Shown here in pieces: positions 1-9,678 of a stretch of DNA of 64,000 bases (position 1 is the stretch's first letter; each line of letters opens with the position of its first letter). Location of the stretch: positions 1,984,001 through 2,048,000 of the forward strand of contig NZ_CP022387.1 of NCBI RefSeq assembly GCF_002302635.1, written 5' to 3'. The stretch comes from Capnocytophaga stomatis (GTDB lineage Bacteria; Bacteroidota; Bacteroidia; Flavobacteriales; Flavobacteriaceae). The position numbers and the translations under genes are program-made. Below the pieces are notes generated by a model. The model worked only from the letters and a program-made list of their open reading frames with translations, was not told the DNA's origin and did no database searches.

Positions 1-81
1 GTAGGACACAAATTAGGAGAGTTTTCACCAACACGTTCATTTAGAGGACACGCTGGTGCAAAAAATAAAGGTAAAAAATAA
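1..81 (+). CDS. rpsS: 30S ribosomal protein S19, C-terminal end (partial)
   Basis: The last 26 codons and stop of a gene that begins left of the window. The residues VGHKLGEFSPTRSF followed by a short basic tail are the usual C-terminus of S19, which binds the head of the 30S subunit with S13. It is followed 9 bases later by rplV, the standard order in the S10 operon. Too short to say more. Confidence 0.93.
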   Translation, partial: VGHKLGEFSPTRSFRGHAGAKNKGKK

Positions 82-90
82 TAGAAGGCT

Positions 91-501
91 ATGGGAGTTC
101 GTAAAAGAGAAAAAGCAACAGAAATAAAAGAAGCTAAAAAGAGCTTGGCTTTTGCAAAGTTGAATAACTGCCCTACTTCGCCTCGAAAAATGCGTTTGGT
201 AGCGGATTTGGTTCGTGGTCAACAAGTAGATAAAGCCCTTGCTATTTTGAAATTCAACCAAAAAGAGGCATCTGCTCGCTTGGAAAAATTATTGTTATCA
301 GCAATAGCTAACTGGCAAGCTAAAAACGAAGATGCAAACTTGGAAGAAGCTGGATTATTCATCAAAGAAATTCGCGTGGACGGAGGAATGATTTTGAAAA
401 GATTGCGTCCTGCTCCACAAGGAAGAGCACACAGAATTAGAAAACGCTCAAATCACGTAACGTTGGTTTTAGGAGCTAAAAATTATAACACAGAAAGCTA
501 A
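91..501 (+). CDS. rplV: 50S ribosomal protein L22
   Basis: L22 binds 23S rRNA and its beta-hairpin loop lines the peptide exit tunnel. The 136-residue product has the family pattern [17 protein letters not shown] near residues 28-44 and the C-terminal basic signature [12 protein letters not shown]. It carries a Bacteroidota-style basic N-terminal extension ([14 protein letters not shown]) before the conserved core. It lies between rpsS and rpsC with gaps of 9 and 8 bases, so it is translated within the S10 operon. Confidence 0.97.
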   Translation: MGVRKREKATEIKEAKKSLAFAKLNNCPTSPRKMRLVADLVRGQQVDKALAILKFNQKEASARLEKLLLSAIANWQAKNEDANLEEAGLFIKEIRVDGGMILKRLRPAPQGRAHRIRKRSNHVTLVLGAKNYNTES

Positions 502-509
502 GATAAACT

Positions 510-1250
510 ATGGGACAAAAGACAAATCCAATCGGAAATCGCCTTGGAATTATCAGAGGATGGGAGTCTAACTGGTACGGAGGTAATGACTACGGAGATA
601 AACTTGCTGAAGATGATAAAATCAGAAAGTATGTACAAACCCGTTTGTCTAAGGCTAGTGTTTCTCGTGTGATTATTGAAAGAACTTTGAAACTTGTAAC
701 CGTTACTATCACTACTGCTCGCCCAGGTATCATTATCGGAAGAGGAGGTCAAGAGGTAGACAAGTTGAAAGAGGAATTGAAAAAAATCACCGGTAAAGAT
801 ATTCAAATCAATATCTTTGAAATCAAAAGACCTGAATTAGACGCTAACTTGGTTGCTGCAAGTATTGCTCGTCAGATAGAAGGGCGTGTTTCATATCGTA
901 GAGCTATCAAAATGGCTATAGCGGCTGCAATGCGTATGAATGCTGAAGGAATCAAAGTGATGATTTCTGGTCGATTGAATGGTGCAGAGATGGCTCGTTC
1001 TGAGAGTTATAAAGAGGGAAGAATTCCTTTGTCCACATTCAGAGCAGACATTGACTACGCACTTGATGAAGCACATACTACGTACGGTCGTATGGGAATT
1101 AAAGTGTGGATTATGAAAGGTGAAATCTACGGTAAGAGAGAGCTTTCTCCGCTAGTAGGAATGACCAAAAAATCTGCAGGTTCAGGAACAGGTAAATCTG
1201 CTTCGGATAAAGCCCAAGGAGGACCTAGAAAAGCACGTCGTAAAAAGTAA
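510..1250 (+). CDS. rpsC: 30S ribosomal protein S3
   Basis: S3 sits on the 30S head at the mRNA entry channel. The 246-residue protein starts [14 protein letters not shown], has the KH-domain GxxG loop within [11 protein letters not shown] around residues 74-84, and the C-terminal S3 domain signature beginning [12 protein letters not shown]. The tail after residue 220 is a low-complexity Ser/Gly/Lys extension, common in Bacteroidota. It is in S10 operon order between rplV and rplP. Confidence 0.97.
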   Translation: MGQKTNPIGNRLGIIRGWESNWYGGNDYGDKLAEDDKIRKYVQTRLSKASVSRVIIERTLKLVTVTITTARPGIIIGRGGQEVDKLKEELKKITGKDIQINIFEIKRPELDANLVAASIARQIEGRVSYRRAIKMAIAAAMRMNAEGIKVMISGRLNGAEMARSESYKEGRIPLSTFRADIDYALDEAHTTYGRMGIKVWIMKGEIYGKRELSPLVGMTKKSAGSGTGKSASDKAQGGPRKARRKK

Positions 1251-1268
1251 TTTTTAAAGTAAAAAGAA

Positions 1269-1688
1269 ATGTTACAGCCAAAAAGAACGAAATATCGTAG
1301 AGTACAGAAAGGCAGGATGAAAGGAGTTTCTCATCGTGGGACCTTGCTTTCTAATGGTATGTTTGGGATAAAATCTTTGGATTCTGCATTCATTACTTCT
1401 CGTCAAATTGAGTCAGCTCGTATTGCAGCAACTCGTTATATGAAGCGTGAAGGTCAGTTGTGGATTAAAATTTTTCCAGATAAACCAATTACTAAGAAGC
1501 CTTTAGAGGTACGTATGGGTAAAGGTAAAGGTGCCGTAGAATACTGGGCAGCTGTTGTTAAACCAGGAAGAATTATGTTTGAAGTAGGAGGAGTGTCAAT
1601 TGAAGTGGCGAAAGAAGCTTTGCGTTTGGCAGCACAAAAACTTCCTGTGAGAACAAAATTCGTTGTAGCAAGAGATTATCAAGATTAA
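1269..1688 (+). CDS. rplP: 50S ribosomal protein L16
   Basis: L16 organises the A-site region of the 50S subunit. The 139-residue protein begins [19 protein letters not shown] and contains [12 protein letters not shown], the region of the Arg that is hydroxylated in some bacteria. Length is normal for the family. It is followed 10 bases later by rpmC. Confidence 0.97.
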   Translation: MLQPKRTKYRRVQKGRMKGVSHRGTLLSNGMFGIKSLDSAFITSRQIESARIAATRYMKREGQLWIKIFPDKPITKKPLEVRMGKGKGAVEYWAAVVKPGRIMFEVGGVSIEVAKEALRLAAQKLPVRTKFVVARDYQD

Positions 1689-1698
1689 TTAAAGAGCA

Positions 1699-1890
1699 AT
1701 GAAACAGTCTGAAATTAAAAAATTGACAATAGCTGAGCTGCAAGAAAAGCTTGGTGAATATAAAAAATCGTATGCAGATTTGAAAATGGCTCACGCCATT
1801 CAACCACTTGAGAAACCAATTCAATTGCGTCAAGTGAGAAGAACTGTAGCAAGATTGGCATGCGAGCTAACTAAACGAGAGTTACAATAA
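1699..1890 (+). CDS. rpmC: 50S ribosomal protein L29
   Basis: A 63-residue two-helix protein that lies beside the peptide exit tunnel and helps form the docking site for SRP and trigger factor. It starts MKQSEIKKLTIAELQEKLGE and has the late QVRRTVARL helix typical of L29. Position between rplP and rpsQ is canonical. Confidence 0.95.
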   Translation: MKQSEIKKLTIAELQEKLGEYKKSYADLKMAHAIQPLEKPIQLRQVRRTVARLACELTKRELQ

Positions 1891-1908
1891 TTCTATGCTG
1901 CGTTAAAC

Positions 1909-2166
1909 ATGGAAAAAAGAAATTTAAGAAAAGAAAGAATAGGGGTTGTTAGTAGTAACAAAATGGAAAAAACCATCGTGGTTTCAGAAGTTAAGCGTGT
2001 AAAGCACCCTATGTATGGTAAATTCGTGTTGCGTACTAAGAAATATGTAGCACACGATGAAAAGAACGAATGCAACATTGGTGATACGGTTCGAATTATG
2101 GAAACTCGTCCACAAAGTAAAACTAAATGTTGGAGATTAGTTGAAATCATTGAAAGAGCGAAGTAA
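1909..2166 (+). CDS. rpsQ: 30S ribosomal protein S17
   Basis: S17 is an OB-fold protein that binds 16S rRNA early in 30S assembly. The 85-residue product has [19 protein letters not shown] near the start and the family signature [16 protein letters not shown]. The start of rplN follows its stop by only 2 bases, which suggests translational coupling. Confidence 0.96.
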   Translation: MEKRNLRKERIGVVSSNKMEKTIVVSEVKRVKHPMYGKFVLRTKKYVAHDEKNECNIGDTVRIMETRPQSKTKCWRLVEIIERAK

Positions 2167-2168
2167 TT

Positions 2169-2537
2169 ATGGTACAACAAGAGTCAAGATTAAAAGTAGC
2201 CGATAATACAGGAGCAAAAGAAGTATTGACAATCCGTGTTTTAGGAGGAACAAAACGTCGTTACGCTTCTGTAGGTGATAAAATTGTAGTTACCGTTAAA
2301 GAGGCAACTCCGAACGGAAACGTGAAAAAAGGGCAAGTTTCTACTGCTGTGGTAGTAAGAACTAAAAAAGAAGTACGTCGTGCTGATGGCTCTTACATCC
2401 GTTTCGATGAAAATGCTTGCGTTCTTTTGAATGCAGCTGGTGAGATGAGAGGGACACGTGTTTTTGGTCCTGTTGCGAGAGAACTTCGTGATAAACAATT
2501 TATGAAAATTGTGTCATTGGCACCTGAAGTGCTTTAA
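2169..2537 (+). CDS. rplN: 50S ribosomal protein L14
   Basis: L14 lies at the subunit interface, where RsfS and initiation factors act. The 122-residue protein starts [18 protein letters not shown] and ends with the conserved [13 protein letters not shown] followed by [10 protein letters not shown]. Its length of 122 is the normal family length. It begins the spc part of the cluster. Confidence 0.97.
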   Translation: MVQQESRLKVADNTGAKEVLTIRVLGGTKRRYASVGDKIVVTVKEATPNGNVKKGQVSTAVVVRTKKEVRRADGSYIRFDENACVLLNAAGEMRGTRVFGPVARELRDKQFMKIVSLAPEVL

Positions 2538-2556
2538 TTTTTAATAATATTAAGTA

Positions 2557-2868
2557 ATGAAGCTAAAAATTAAAACAGGAGACACAGTACGAGTAATTGC
2601 CGGAGAGCATAAAGGCTCAGAAGGTAAAGTGCTACGTGTTGATCGCGAGAAGAATAAGGCGATTGTAGAGGGAGTTAACTTAGTGTCTAAACACACAAAA
2701 CCAAGTGCTCAAAATCCTCAAGGAGGAATCGTTAAAAAAGAAGCTTTTATTCACATTTCAAACCTTTCTTTAATTGATCCAAAATCAGGAAAAACAACCC
2801 GAGTAGGATTTGAAGTAAGAGACGGTAAGAAAGTGAGATTTTCTAAAAAATCTAATGAAGTAATATAG
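2557..2868 (+). CDS. rplX: 50S ribosomal protein L24
   Basis: An assembly-initiator protein of the 50S subunit with a KOW motif ([19 protein letters not shown], residues 7-25). The protein is 103 residues long. It is followed by rplE with a 2-base gap, so the two are probably translated together. Confidence 0.96.
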   Translation: MKLKIKTGDTVRVIAGEHKGSEGKVLRVDREKNKAIVEGVNLVSKHTKPSAQNPQGGIVKKEAFIHISNLSLIDPKSGKTTRVGFEVRDGKKVRFSKKSNEVI

Positions 2869-2870
2869 TT

Positions 2871-3422
2871 ATGGCTTACGTACCTAGACTAAAACAAGAA
2901 TACAAAGAGCGTGTAATAGCGGCTCTGAAAGAAGAATTTGGCTATAAAAATGTAATGCAGGTTCCTAAACTTGAGAAAATAGTTGTGAGCCGTGGTGTTG
3001 GTTCGGCAGTTGCAGACAAAAAACAAATAGATTATGCAGTTGAGGAATTGACCAAAATTACAGGACAGAAAGCAGTTGCTACGGTTTCTAAAAAGGACGT
3101 AGCTTCTTTCAAACTTCGTAAAGGAATGGCAATCGGTGCTAAGGTTACCTTGAGAGGCGAAAGAATGTACGAATTCTTAGACAGATTGATAACAACGGCT
3201 CTTCCGCGAGTAAGAGATTTTCAAGGAATCAAAGCCGATGGTTTCGATGGTAGAGGAAACTACAACTTAGGTGTTACAGAACAGATTATTTTCCCTGAAA
3301 TTGATATTGATAAAATCAATAAAATTGCGGGAATGGATATAACTTTCGTTACATCTGCTGCAACTGATAAAGAAGCCAAATCATTATTAAGCGAATTAGG
3401 ATTACCTTTTAAAAAGAACTAA
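2871..3422 (+). CDS. rplE: 50S ribosomal protein L5
   Basis: L5 binds 5S rRNA in the central protuberance. The 183-residue protein starts [15 protein letters not shown] and contains the family segments [15 protein letters not shown] and [15 protein letters not shown]. It ends with the usual [12 protein letters not shown]. The gap to rpsN is 4 bases. Confidence 0.97.
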   Translation: MAYVPRLKQEYKERVIAALKEEFGYKNVMQVPKLEKIVVSRGVGSAVADKKQIDYAVEELTKITGQKAVATVSKKDVASFKLRKGMAIGAKVTLRGERMYEFLDRLITTALPRVRDFQGIKADGFDGRGNYNLGVTEQIIFPEIDIDKINKIAGMDITFVTSAATDKEAKSLLSELGLPFKKN

Positions 3423-3426
3423 GTAT

Positions 3427-3696
3427 ATGGCTAAAGAATCAATGAAAGCCCGTGAGGTTAAAAGACAAAAATTGGTAGCAAAATATGCCGCAAAACGTAA
3501 AGCATTGAAAGAGGCTGGCGATTATGAGGCTCTTCAAAAACTACCTAAAAACGCATCTCCAGTTCGTTTGCACAATCGTTGTAAATTAACAGGTCGTCCA
3601 AAAGGATATATGCGTACATTTGGAATTTCACGTGTTTTATTCCGTGAAATGGCAAATAAAGGATTAATTCCGGGCGTGAAAAAAGCAAGTTGGTAA
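3427..3696 (+). CDS. rpsN: 30S ribosomal protein S14, zinc-independent form
   Basis: S14 helps assemble the 30S head. At 89 residues it is the long form, and the CxxC...CxxC zinc knuckles of the short form are absent: only one Cys ([12 protein letters not shown]) is present. The conserved ending [11 protein letters not shown] is present. The long form is the usual one in Flavobacteriia. Confidence 0.96.
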   Translation: MAKESMKAREVKRQKLVAKYAAKRKALKEAGDYEALQKLPKNASPVRLHNRCKLTGRPKGYMRTFGISRVLFREMANKGLIPGVKKASW

Positions 3697-3714
3697 TATT
3701 AAAAGGATAAAAAT

Positions 3715-4113
3715 ATGTACACAGATCCTATAGCAGATTATTTAACAAGAATTAGAAATGCGAATAATGCAAGGCATAGAGTAGTTGAAATTCCTGCATC
3801 TAATTTGAAAAAAGAGATTACAAAAATCTTGTTTGATCAGGGATATATTTTAAGCTATAAGTTTGAGGATAATGCCGTTCAAGGTACTATCAAAATAGCT
3901 TTGAAATATGATAAAATAACTAAAGAGCCTGTCATTAAGCATATTGAGAGAGCAAGCAGACCGGGTCTTAGAAAATATGCCGGAGCTGATAATCTTCCTC
4001 GTGTATTAAATGGCTTAGGAATTGCAATCATCTCAACTTCAAAAGGAGTGATGACTGGCAAAAAAGCTAAAGAGCTAAATGTTGGCGGGGAAGTAGTTTG
4101 TTATGTTTACTAA
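3715..4113 (+). CDS. rpsH: 30S ribosomal protein S8
   Basis: S8 binds helix 21 of 16S rRNA and in E. coli represses the spc operon. The 132-residue product begins with the family pattern [13 protein letters not shown] and ends with the conserved [19 protein letters not shown]. Whether the autoregulation operates here cannot be read from the sequence. Confidence 0.97.
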   Translation: MYTDPIADYLTRIRNANNARHRVVEIPASNLKKEITKILFDQGYILSYKFEDNAVQGTIKIALKYDKITKEPVIKHIERASRPGLRKYAGADNLPRVLNGLGIAIISTSKGVMTGKKAKELNVGGEVVCYVY

Positions 4114-4131
4114 TAAATAAAAGACAAAGAA

Positions 4132-4674
4132 ATGTCAAGAATAGGTAAATTACCCATCAAAATTCCAGCAGGAGTTACAGTTACTATCAATGGTGGTATT
4201 GTAACAGTGAAAGGAAAGTTAGGCGAATTAACCCAAGAGGTTAAAGACATTGCTGTAAAGCAAGAGGATGGACAATTAGTGTTGGAGCCTACTGCTCAAA
4301 CTAAAGACCAAAATGCAAAGCACGGTTTGTACAGAGCCTTGCTTAACAATATGGTAGTTGGTGTGTCAGAAGGATTCACTAAAGAATTAGAGTTAGTCGG
4401 GGTTGGATACCGTGCTTCACACCAAGGTCAAAAGTTAGATTTGGCTTTAGGTTTTTCTCATAATATTGTTTTGGAGTTGCCACAAGAGGTAAAACTTGAA
4501 ACAGTAACTGAGAAAGGTAAAAACCCAATTATTAAATTGACATCTCACGACAAGCAATTGGTTGGACAAGTAGCAGCTAAAATCCGTAGTTTCCGTAAGC
4601 CTGAGCCTTACAAAGGAAAAGGAGTTAAGTTTGTTGGTGAAGTGTTGAGAAGAAAAGCAGGTAAATCAGCTTAA
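4132..4674 (+). CDS. rplF: 50S ribosomal protein L6
   Basis: L6 supports the sarcin-ricin loop region of 23S rRNA. The 180-residue protein starts [15 protein letters not shown] and carries the late signature [13 protein letters not shown]. Length is typical. It precedes rplR by 11 bases. Confidence 0.97.
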   Translation: MSRIGKLPIKIPAGVTVTINGGIVTVKGKLGELTQEVKDIAVKQEDGQLVLEPTAQTKDQNAKHGLYRALLNNMVVGVSEGFTKELELVGVGYRASHQGQKLDLALGFSHNIVLELPQEVKLETVTEKGKNPIIKLTSHDKQLVGQVAAKIRSFRKPEPYKGKGVKFVGEVLRRKAGKSA

Positions 4675-4685
4675 TAGTTAGAACA

Positions 4686-5042
4686 ATGGCATTATCAAAG
4701 ATAAAAAGAAGAGAACGTATTAAAAGCAGAATCAGAAAAGTAGTTAACGGTACTGCAACGCAACCTCGTTTGGCTGTTTTCAGAAGTAATAACGAGATTT
4801 ATGCTCAAATTATTGATGACACCAAAGGAACTACTTTAGTGGCTGCATCTTCGAGAGATAAAGAAATTAGTGCTGTCAAAGCAACCAAAACTGAAAAAGC
4901 AGCATTAGTAGGAAAAGCTGTTGCAGAGAAAGCTCTAAAACAAGGTATTGAGAAAATTTCTTTTGACAGAGGAGGATACTTGTATCACGGAAGAGTAAAA
5001 TCATTGGCTGAAGGAGCTAGAGAAGGCGGACTTAAATTCTAA
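4686..5042 (+). CDS. rplR: 50S ribosomal protein L18
   Basis: L18 delivers 5S rRNA to the 50S subunit with L5. The 118-residue product has the basic N-terminus [14 protein letters not shown], the core [18 protein letters not shown], and the C-terminal [20 protein letters not shown]. The gap to rpsE is 6 bases. Confidence 0.97.
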   Translation: MALSKIKRRERIKSRIRKVVNGTATQPRLAVFRSNNEIYAQIIDDTKGTTLVAASSRDKEISAVKATKTEKAALVGKAVAEKALKQGIEKISFDRGGYLYHGRVKSLAEGAREGGLKF

Positions 5043-5048
5043 TAAACT

Positions 5049-5573
5049 ATGTATCAGAAATATAAAAATGTAGAATATGTAAAGCCAAGTGGTCTTGAAT
5101 TGAAAGACCGTTTGGTAGGGGTTCAACGTGTTACCAAAGTAACTAAGGGAGGACGTGCATTCGGTTTCTCAGCTATCGTTGTGGTGGGTGATGAAAACGG
5201 AGTTGTGGGTCACGGCTTAGGAAAATCTAAGGAGGTAGCCGATGCAATCGCAAAAGCTGTTGAAGATGCGAAGAAGAATTTAGTTCGTATTCCGCTTAAC
5301 GGAACAACTTTGCCACACGAACAAAAAGGGAAATTTGGTGGAGCTAGAGTATATTTGCAACCAGCAACAGAAGGTACCGGAGTAATCGCCGGAGGTGCGG
5401 TTCGTGCTGTTTTAGAGTCTGTTGGAGTTCACAACGTACTTTCAAAATCACAAGGTTCATCAAATCCTCATAATGTGGTAAAAGCTACTTTTGATGCATT
5501 GTTGCAATTGCGTTCTGCAAAAACTATCGCAGCTCAACGTGGAATTTCCTTAGAAAAATTGTTTAAAGGTTAA
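5049..5573 (+). CDS. rpsE: 30S ribosomal protein S5
   Basis: S5 contributes to decoding fidelity at the mRNA channel. The 174-residue protein has the dsRNA-binding-like N-terminal domain with [16 protein letters not shown] and the C-terminal domain with [19 protein letters not shown]. It is in canonical position between rplR and rpmD. Confidence 0.97.
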   Translation: MYQKYKNVEYVKPSGLELKDRLVGVQRVTKVTKGGRAFGFSAIVVVGDENGVVGHGLGKSKEVADAIAKAVEDAKKNLVRIPLNGTTLPHEQKGKFGGARVYLQPATEGTGVIAGGAVRAVLESVGVHNVLSKSQGSSNPHNVVKATFDALLQLRSAKTIAAQRGISLEKLFKG

Positions 5574-5586
5574 TAAATTTAGAACA

Positions 5587-5769
5587 ATGGCAAAAGTTAA
5601 AGTAACACAGGTGAAAAGTAGTATCAAGCGTCTGAAAAGTCAAAAATTGACTTTGCAGGCTCTTGGTTTGAAAAGAATAGGACAGGTTGTTGAGCATAAC
5701 GCTACACCAAGTATCCTAGGTATGATTAATAAAGTGAAACACTTAGTTTCTGTTGAAGAAATTAAATAA
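5587..5769 (+). CDS. rpmD: 50S ribosomal protein L30
   Basis: A 60-residue peripheral 50S protein that some bacterial lineages lack. The sequence [13 protein letters not shown] followed by [16 protein letters not shown] matches the L30 fold. It lies between rpsE and rplO as in most spc operons. Confidence 0.95.
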   Translation: MAKVKVTQVKSSIKRLKSQKLTLQALGLKRIGQVVEHNATPSILGMINKVKHLVSVEEIK

Positions 5770-5786
5770 TATTTTTATACAAAGTT

Positions 5787-6239
5787 ATGAACTTGAGTAA
5801 TTTACAACCTGCAGAAGGTTCAATTCACAGAGAAGGGAAGCGCGTTGGTCGTGGGCAAGGTTCCGGAAAAGGAGGTACTGCTACACGTGGACATAAAGGG
5901 GCAAAATCTCGTTCAGGCTACTCTAAAAAGGTTGGTTTTGAAGGAGGACAAATGCCTTTGCAAAGACGCGTACCAAAATTCGGTTTCAAAAACTTTAACC
6001 GTAAGGAGTATGTAGGAATCAACTTAGGACAATTACAAAGTTTGGTTGATTCAGGCAAAATCACAGATACGGTTGATTTGGAAACGTTAGTTCAACTTCA
6101 CATCGTTAAAAAGACAGATTTGGTAAAAATCTTAGGTGGAGGAGAATTAAAAGCAAAATTAAAAATTTCTGTTCATAAGTTTACAGCAAATGCTAAATCA
6201 GCTGTTGAAGCAGCAGGAGGAGAGGCTGTGACCTTGTAA
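5787..6239 (+). CDS. rplO: 50S ribosomal protein L15
   Basis: L15 is a late-assembly 50S protein with a long glycine-rich extended tail. The 150-residue product has the N-terminal pattern GKRVGRGQGSGKGGTATRG and the segment GFEGGQMPLQRRVPKFGF. It is followed 14 bases later by secY. Confidence 0.97.
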   Translation: MNLSNLQPAEGSIHREGKRVGRGQGSGKGGTATRGHKGAKSRSGYSKKVGFEGGQMPLQRRVPKFGFKNFNRKEYVGINLGQLQSLVDSGKITDTVDLETLVQLHIVKKTDLVKILGGGELKAKLKISVHKFTANAKSAVEAAGGEAVTL

Positions 6240-6253
6240 TGTATTAAATTATT

Positions 6254-7594
6254 ATGAAGTTTATCAAGAACCTAACCAACATTTGGAAAATAGAAGAGTT
6301 AAAAAATCGTATTATTTTAACTTTAGGGATATTGTTAGTTTATCGTTTTGGGGCACATATAGTTCTCCCTGGAGTTGATTCAACTCAGTTGCACGAGTTG
6401 GCTACAAAGACTTCAGGCGGGGGCTTGCTTGATATCTTAAACGCTTTTACTGGAGGAGCTTTCGCTAACGCTTCAGTTTTTGCATTAGGTATTATGCCTT
6501 ACATTTCTGCTTCAATTGTAGTTCAGTTGATGGGGATAGCAATTCCTTACTTACAAAAACTACAGAAGGAAGGAGAAAGTGGCCGAAGAAAGATAAATCA
6601 AATTACTCGATGGCTAACCATTGCGATATGTATTGTTCAGGCTCCTGTTTACCTTTACGGAATAGGTCAGTTGGGTGTGCCTGACAGTGCTTTTGTACTT
6701 GGGAAAGGACTTGATTTCATTATTCCTGCTGTTCTGATTCTTGTAACAGGAACTATTTTTGCAATGTGGTTGGGAGAAAAAATCACAGACAAAGGTATAG
6801 GTAATGGTATTTCGTTACTTATTATGGTTGGGATTATCGCTCGTTTACCAATGGCTTTTGCAGCAGAGTTTGATGCTCGTGTTGCACAGTCAAATGGTGG
6901 ATTGATGATGATTCTTATCGAGATTATTATTTGGTTTGTGATTATATTACTTTGTATTTATCTAATCAAAGCAACTCGTCAAATACCTGTTCAGTACGCA
7001 CGTAGAACAGCAGATGGAGGTGTGGCAGTTGAAAAAAATATATTTGGTGCTCGCCAATATATCCCTTTGAAATTAAATGCATCGGGGGTTATGCCAATTA
7101 TCTTTGCACAAGCTTTGATGTTTATACCAGCAACAGTTGCTGGCTTATCCAAGTCAGAAACAGCTTTGAGTATTCAGCAGGCTTTTAGTAATATGTTCGG
7201 TTTTTGGTACAACTTGCTATTTGCAACAATGATTATATTGTTCACTTATTTTTATACGGCAATTACAGTGCCAACTAATAAGATGGCTGACGACTTAAAA
7301 AGAAGTGGAGGTTTCATTCCGGGGATACGTCCAGGAAAGGAAACAAGTGACTATTTGGATAAAATTATGTCACTTATCACGTTCCCTGGTTCTATATTTT
7401 TGGCTTTAATCGCTGTTTTCCCTGCTTTCTTGAAAGTTATTGGAATGCAAGATGGGTGGGCGTTGTTTTATGGAGGAACTTCGCTACTAATTTTGGTGGG
7501 AGTTGCCATAGATACGATGCAACAGGTTAATTCATACTTGCTAAATCGTCATTATGACGGTTTGATGAAAACTGGTAAAAACAGAAAGGCTTAA
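6254..7594 (+). CDS. secY: Preprotein translocase subunit SecY
   Basis: SecY is the channel of the Sec translocon in the inner membrane. The 446-residue protein has ten predicted membrane helices. The first family signature is seen as [18 protein letters not shown], and the cytosolic C4-C5 loop region has [25 protein letters not shown] lies in the loop between helices 6 and 7. It is the standard secY of the spc operon, linked to infA by a 5-base gap. Confidence 0.97.
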   Translation: MKFIKNLTNIWKIEELKNRIILTLGILLVYRFGAHIVLPGVDSTQLHELATKTSGGGLLDILNAFTGGAFANASVFALGIMPYISASIVVQLMGIAIPYLQKLQKEGESGRRKINQITRWLTIAICIVQAPVYLYGIGQLGVPDSAFVLGKGLDFIIPAVLILVTGTIFAMWLGEKITDKGIGNGISLLIMVGIIARLPMAFAAEFDARVAQSNGGLMMILIEIIIWFVIILLCIYLIKATRQIPVQYARRTADGGVAVEKNIFGARQYIPLKLNASGVMPIIFAQALMFIPATVAGLSKSETALSIQQAFSNMFGFWYNLLFATMIILFTYFYTAITVPTNKMADDLKRSGGFIPGIRPGKETSDYLDKIMSLITFPGSIFLALIAVFPAFLKVIGMQDGWALFYGGTSLLILVGVAIDTMQQVNSYLLNRHYDGLMKTGKNRKA

Positions 7595-7599
7595 GGTTT

Positions 7600-7815
7600 A
7601 TGGCTAAGCAAGCAGCAATAGAACAAGATGGAACAATTGTAGAAGCGTTGTCAAACGCAATGTTCCGAGTGGAGTTGGATAATGGACACGTAGTGATAGC
7701 TCACATCTCTGGTAAGATGCGTATGCATTACATCAAATTACTTCCTGGGGATAAGGTAAAGCTTGAAATGAGTCCCTACGATTTAAGTAAAGCTCGAATT
7801 ACGTATCGTTATTAA
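7600..7815 (+). CDS. infA: Translation initiation factor IF-1
   Basis: IF-1 is a 71-residue OB-fold protein that occupies the 30S A site during initiation. The sequence has the family core [19 protein letters not shown] and the ending [13 protein letters not shown]. No adk or map gene lies between secY and infA, an arrangement seen in Bacteroidota. A 242-base gap to rpmJ follows. Confidence 0.97.
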   Translation: MAKQAAIEQDGTIVEALSNAMFRVELDNGHVVIAHISGKMRMHYIKLLPGDKVKLEMSPYDLSKARITYRY

Positions 7816-7860
7816 CAGAGATTCGATTAGAAGATTTTTATAAAATGCTTGAATAAGATA

Positions 7861-7896
7861 AAAACTTTGTCAAAGTTTTTTAACTTTGGCAAAGTT
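7861..7896 (+). terminator. Tandem palindromes after infA, possible terminator or attenuator
   Basis: Two nearly identical palindromes lie side by side: AAAACTTTG-T-CAAAGTTTT (7861-7879) and AACTTTG-G-CAAAGTT (7882-7896). Each can fold alone and the arms can also pair between copies, so alternative structures are possible. The first runs into a stretch of T residues. The position, 46 bases after infA and well before the rpmJ promoter, fits a partial terminator at the end of the spc unit. The rest of the 7816-8057 gap is AT-rich with no open frame of note. Confidence 0.45.
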
Positions 7897-8021
7897 CTGT
7901 ATGATGAATACTTTTCTGATAATCAGTTTGGTATGAGTCGTTTTTGTTGAGAGAAAAGTTTTTTATAAAAACAGAGAGTAGTATTTTATTTTAAAATTAC
8001 ATATAAATTCAAAATATTTTG

Positions 8022-8029
8022 TAGTTTTG
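8022..8029 (+). promoter_or_regulatory. Promoter -7 element for the rpmJ-rplQ unit
   Basis: TAGTTTTG matches the Bacteroidota -7 consensus TAnnTTTG exactly and lies 28 bases before the rpmJ start. No convincing -33 TTG is seen at the usual distance. It suggests that rpmJ, rpsM, rpsK, rpsD, rpoA and rplQ can be transcribed separately from the genes upstream. Confidence 0.5.
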
Positions 8030-8057
8030 CAAACTCTATTGATTAAACAATAAAGAA

Positions 8058-8174
8058 ATGAAAGTTAGAGCATCAATTAAAAAGAGAAGTCCCGAGTGCA
8101 TAGTTGTGCGTAGAAAAGGGGTATTGTACGTAATTAACAAAAAGAATCCTAAATTTAAACAAAGACAAGGATAA
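8058..8174 (+). CDS. rpmJ: 50S ribosomal protein L36, zinc-independent form
   Basis: A 38-residue protein, [14 protein letters not shown] at the start and [12 protein letters not shown] at the end, matching L36 over its whole length. L36 stabilises 23S rRNA near the stalk base. Only one Cys is present, so this is the form without the zinc ribbon. The stop is followed 2 bases later by rpsM. Confidence 0.95.
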   Translation: MKVRASIKKRSPECIVVRRKGVLYVINKKNPKFKQRQG

Positions 8175-8176
8175 TT

Positions 8177-8551
8177 ATGGCAAGAATTGCAGGTATTGAT
8201 TTACCAAAGAATAAACGTGGAGTTATTGGGTTAACTTACATTTTTGGTATCGGAAAAAGTAGAGCTAAAGAAATTTTAGAAAAGGCTCAAGTTAATGAGG
8301 ACAAAAAAGTAAACGAGTGGAATGATGAGGAAATCACAAACATTCGTGAGGCGGTTGCGTCTTATAAAATTGAAGGAGAATTGCGTTCTGAAATTCAATT
8401 AAACATTAAACGTTTAATGGATATTGGTTGCTATCGTGGAATTCGTCACAGAATTGGCTTGCCATTACGCGGACAAAAAACTAAGAACAATTCTCGTACA
8501 AGAAAAGGTAGAAGAAAAACTGTTGCTAACAAGAAAAAAGCAACTAAATAA
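8177..8551 (+). CDS. rpsM: 30S ribosomal protein S13
   Basis: S13 contacts the 50S subunit and the P-site tRNA. The 124-residue product begins [19 protein letters not shown] and has the conserved [19 protein letters not shown] around residues 86-104, followed by the basic TRKGRRKT tail. Start of the alpha-operon genes. Confidence 0.97.
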   Translation: MARIAGIDLPKNKRGVIGLTYIFGIGKSRAKEILEKAQVNEDKKVNEWNDEEITNIREAVASYKIEGELRSEIQLNIKRLMDIGCYRGIRHRIGLPLRGQKTKNNSRTRKGRRKTVANKKKATK

Positions 8552-8564
8552 TAAGTAGGTTAGT

Positions 8565-8966
8565 ATGGCAAAATCAAATGCAAAGAACGCAAAGGTTTCT
8601 AAAAAGAGAAAAGTAGTTGTAGAGTCAGTTGGTGAAGCACACGTTTCTGCTACATTCAACAACGTAATTATTTCTCTTACAAATAAAAAAGGAGACGTGA
8701 TTTCTTGGTCGTCAGCAGGTAAAATGGGATTCCGCGGGTCTAAGAAAAATACACCATACGCTGCACAAGTAGCTGCAGAAGATGCTGCAAAAGTAGCTTT
8801 CGATGCTGGTTTGAAAAAAGTGAAAGTGTATGTTAAAGGGCCGGGAAATGGAAGAGAGTCAGCTATCAGAACAATTCATAATGCTGGAATTGAGGTAACT
8901 GAAATCATAGATGTAACTCCATTACCGCACAATGGTTGTCGTCCACCAAAAAGACGTAGAGTTTAA
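8565..8966 (+). CDS. rpsK: 30S ribosomal protein S11
   Basis: S11 lies on the 30S platform near the Shine-Dalgarno/anti-SD helix. The 133-residue protein has [19 protein letters not shown], the [14 protein letters not shown] core, and the C-terminal signature [18 protein letters not shown]. The gap to rpsD is unusually long for this cluster (84 bases) and contains a hairpin. Confidence 0.97.
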   Translation: MAKSNAKNAKVSKKRKVVVESVGEAHVSATFNNVIISLTNKKGDVISWSSAGKMGFRGSKKNTPYAAQVAAEDAAKVAFDAGLKKVKVYVKGPGNGRESAIRTIHNAGIEVTEIIDVTPLPHNGCRPPKRRRV

Positions 8967-8988
8967 TTTTAAATAATAACAAACGAGA

Positions 8989-9031
8989 GGATTTTGATTA
9001 TCGAAGGAGGATGCCTTAATTCATAATCCCT
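8989..9031 (+). promoter_or_regulatory. Hairpin in the rpsK-rpsD intergenic leader
   Basis: Nested inverted repeats precede rpsD: GATTAT (8996-9001) pairs with ATAATC (9023-9028), and inside it AAGG (9004-9007) pairs with CCTT (9014-9017). In E. coli, S4 (the rpsD product) represses its own operon through a structured leader, so a role as an S4 binding site is a reasonable guess. The structure differs from the E. coli site and the function is unproven. Confidence 0.35.
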
Positions 9032-9050
9032 TTCATCTAAAAAGAACAAA

Positions 9051-9656
9051 ATGGCAAGATATACAGGACCAAAAACGAAAATAGCTCGTAAATTTGGAGA
9101 GGCTATTTTCGGAGATGATAAATCTTTTGAGAAGAAAAATTATCCACCAGGGCAACACGGTATTGCCCGTCGTAGAGCAAAACGCTCTGAGTATGCTATT
9201 CAGTTGCAAGAGAAACAAAAAGCAAAATACACATATGGTATTTTAGAGAAACAATTCCGCAACTTGTATGAGAAAGCAAAAAGAAGTAAACACGTTACAG
9301 GTGAGGTGTTATTGCAATTATGCGAGTCACGTTTGGATAACGTCGTTTACCGTATGGGGATAGCTCCAACACGTAGTGCAGCTCGTCAGTTAGTTTCGCA
9401 CCGTCATATTACAGTAAATGGGAATATCGTTAACATTCCTTCTTACGCTTTAAAACCAGGAGATGTAGTAGGTGTTCGTGAGAAATCAAAATCATTGAGT
9501 GTAATAGAAAACTCATTGGCTTCTAATAGCACTGTTTATGAATGGATTACTTGGAATACTGAAAAATTGGAAGGTACATTTGTTGCCGTGCCTCAACGTA
9601 TCCAAATTCCTGAAAACATTAAAGAACAGTTAATCGTAGAGTTGTACTCTAAATAA
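9051..9656 (+). CDS. rpsD: 30S ribosomal protein S4
   Basis: S4 nucleates 30S assembly by binding the 5' domain of 16S rRNA. The 201-residue product begins [19 protein letters not shown] and has the S4 RNA-binding domain with [13 protein letters not shown] and [14 protein letters not shown] around residues 90-130. The zinc-binding Cys cluster of some S4 proteins is absent. Confidence 0.97.
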   Translation: MARYTGPKTKIARKFGEAIFGDDKSFEKKNYPPGQHGIARRRAKRSEYAIQLQEKQKAKYTYGILEKQFRNLYEKAKRSKHVTGEVLLQLCESRLDNVVYRMGIAPTRSAARQLVSHRHITVNGNIVNIPSYALKPGDVVGVREKSKSLSVIENSLASNSTVYEWITWNTEKLEGTFVAVPQRIQIPENIKEQLIVELYSK

Positions 9657-9678
9657 TAAATAAGACAGCAGTCAAATT

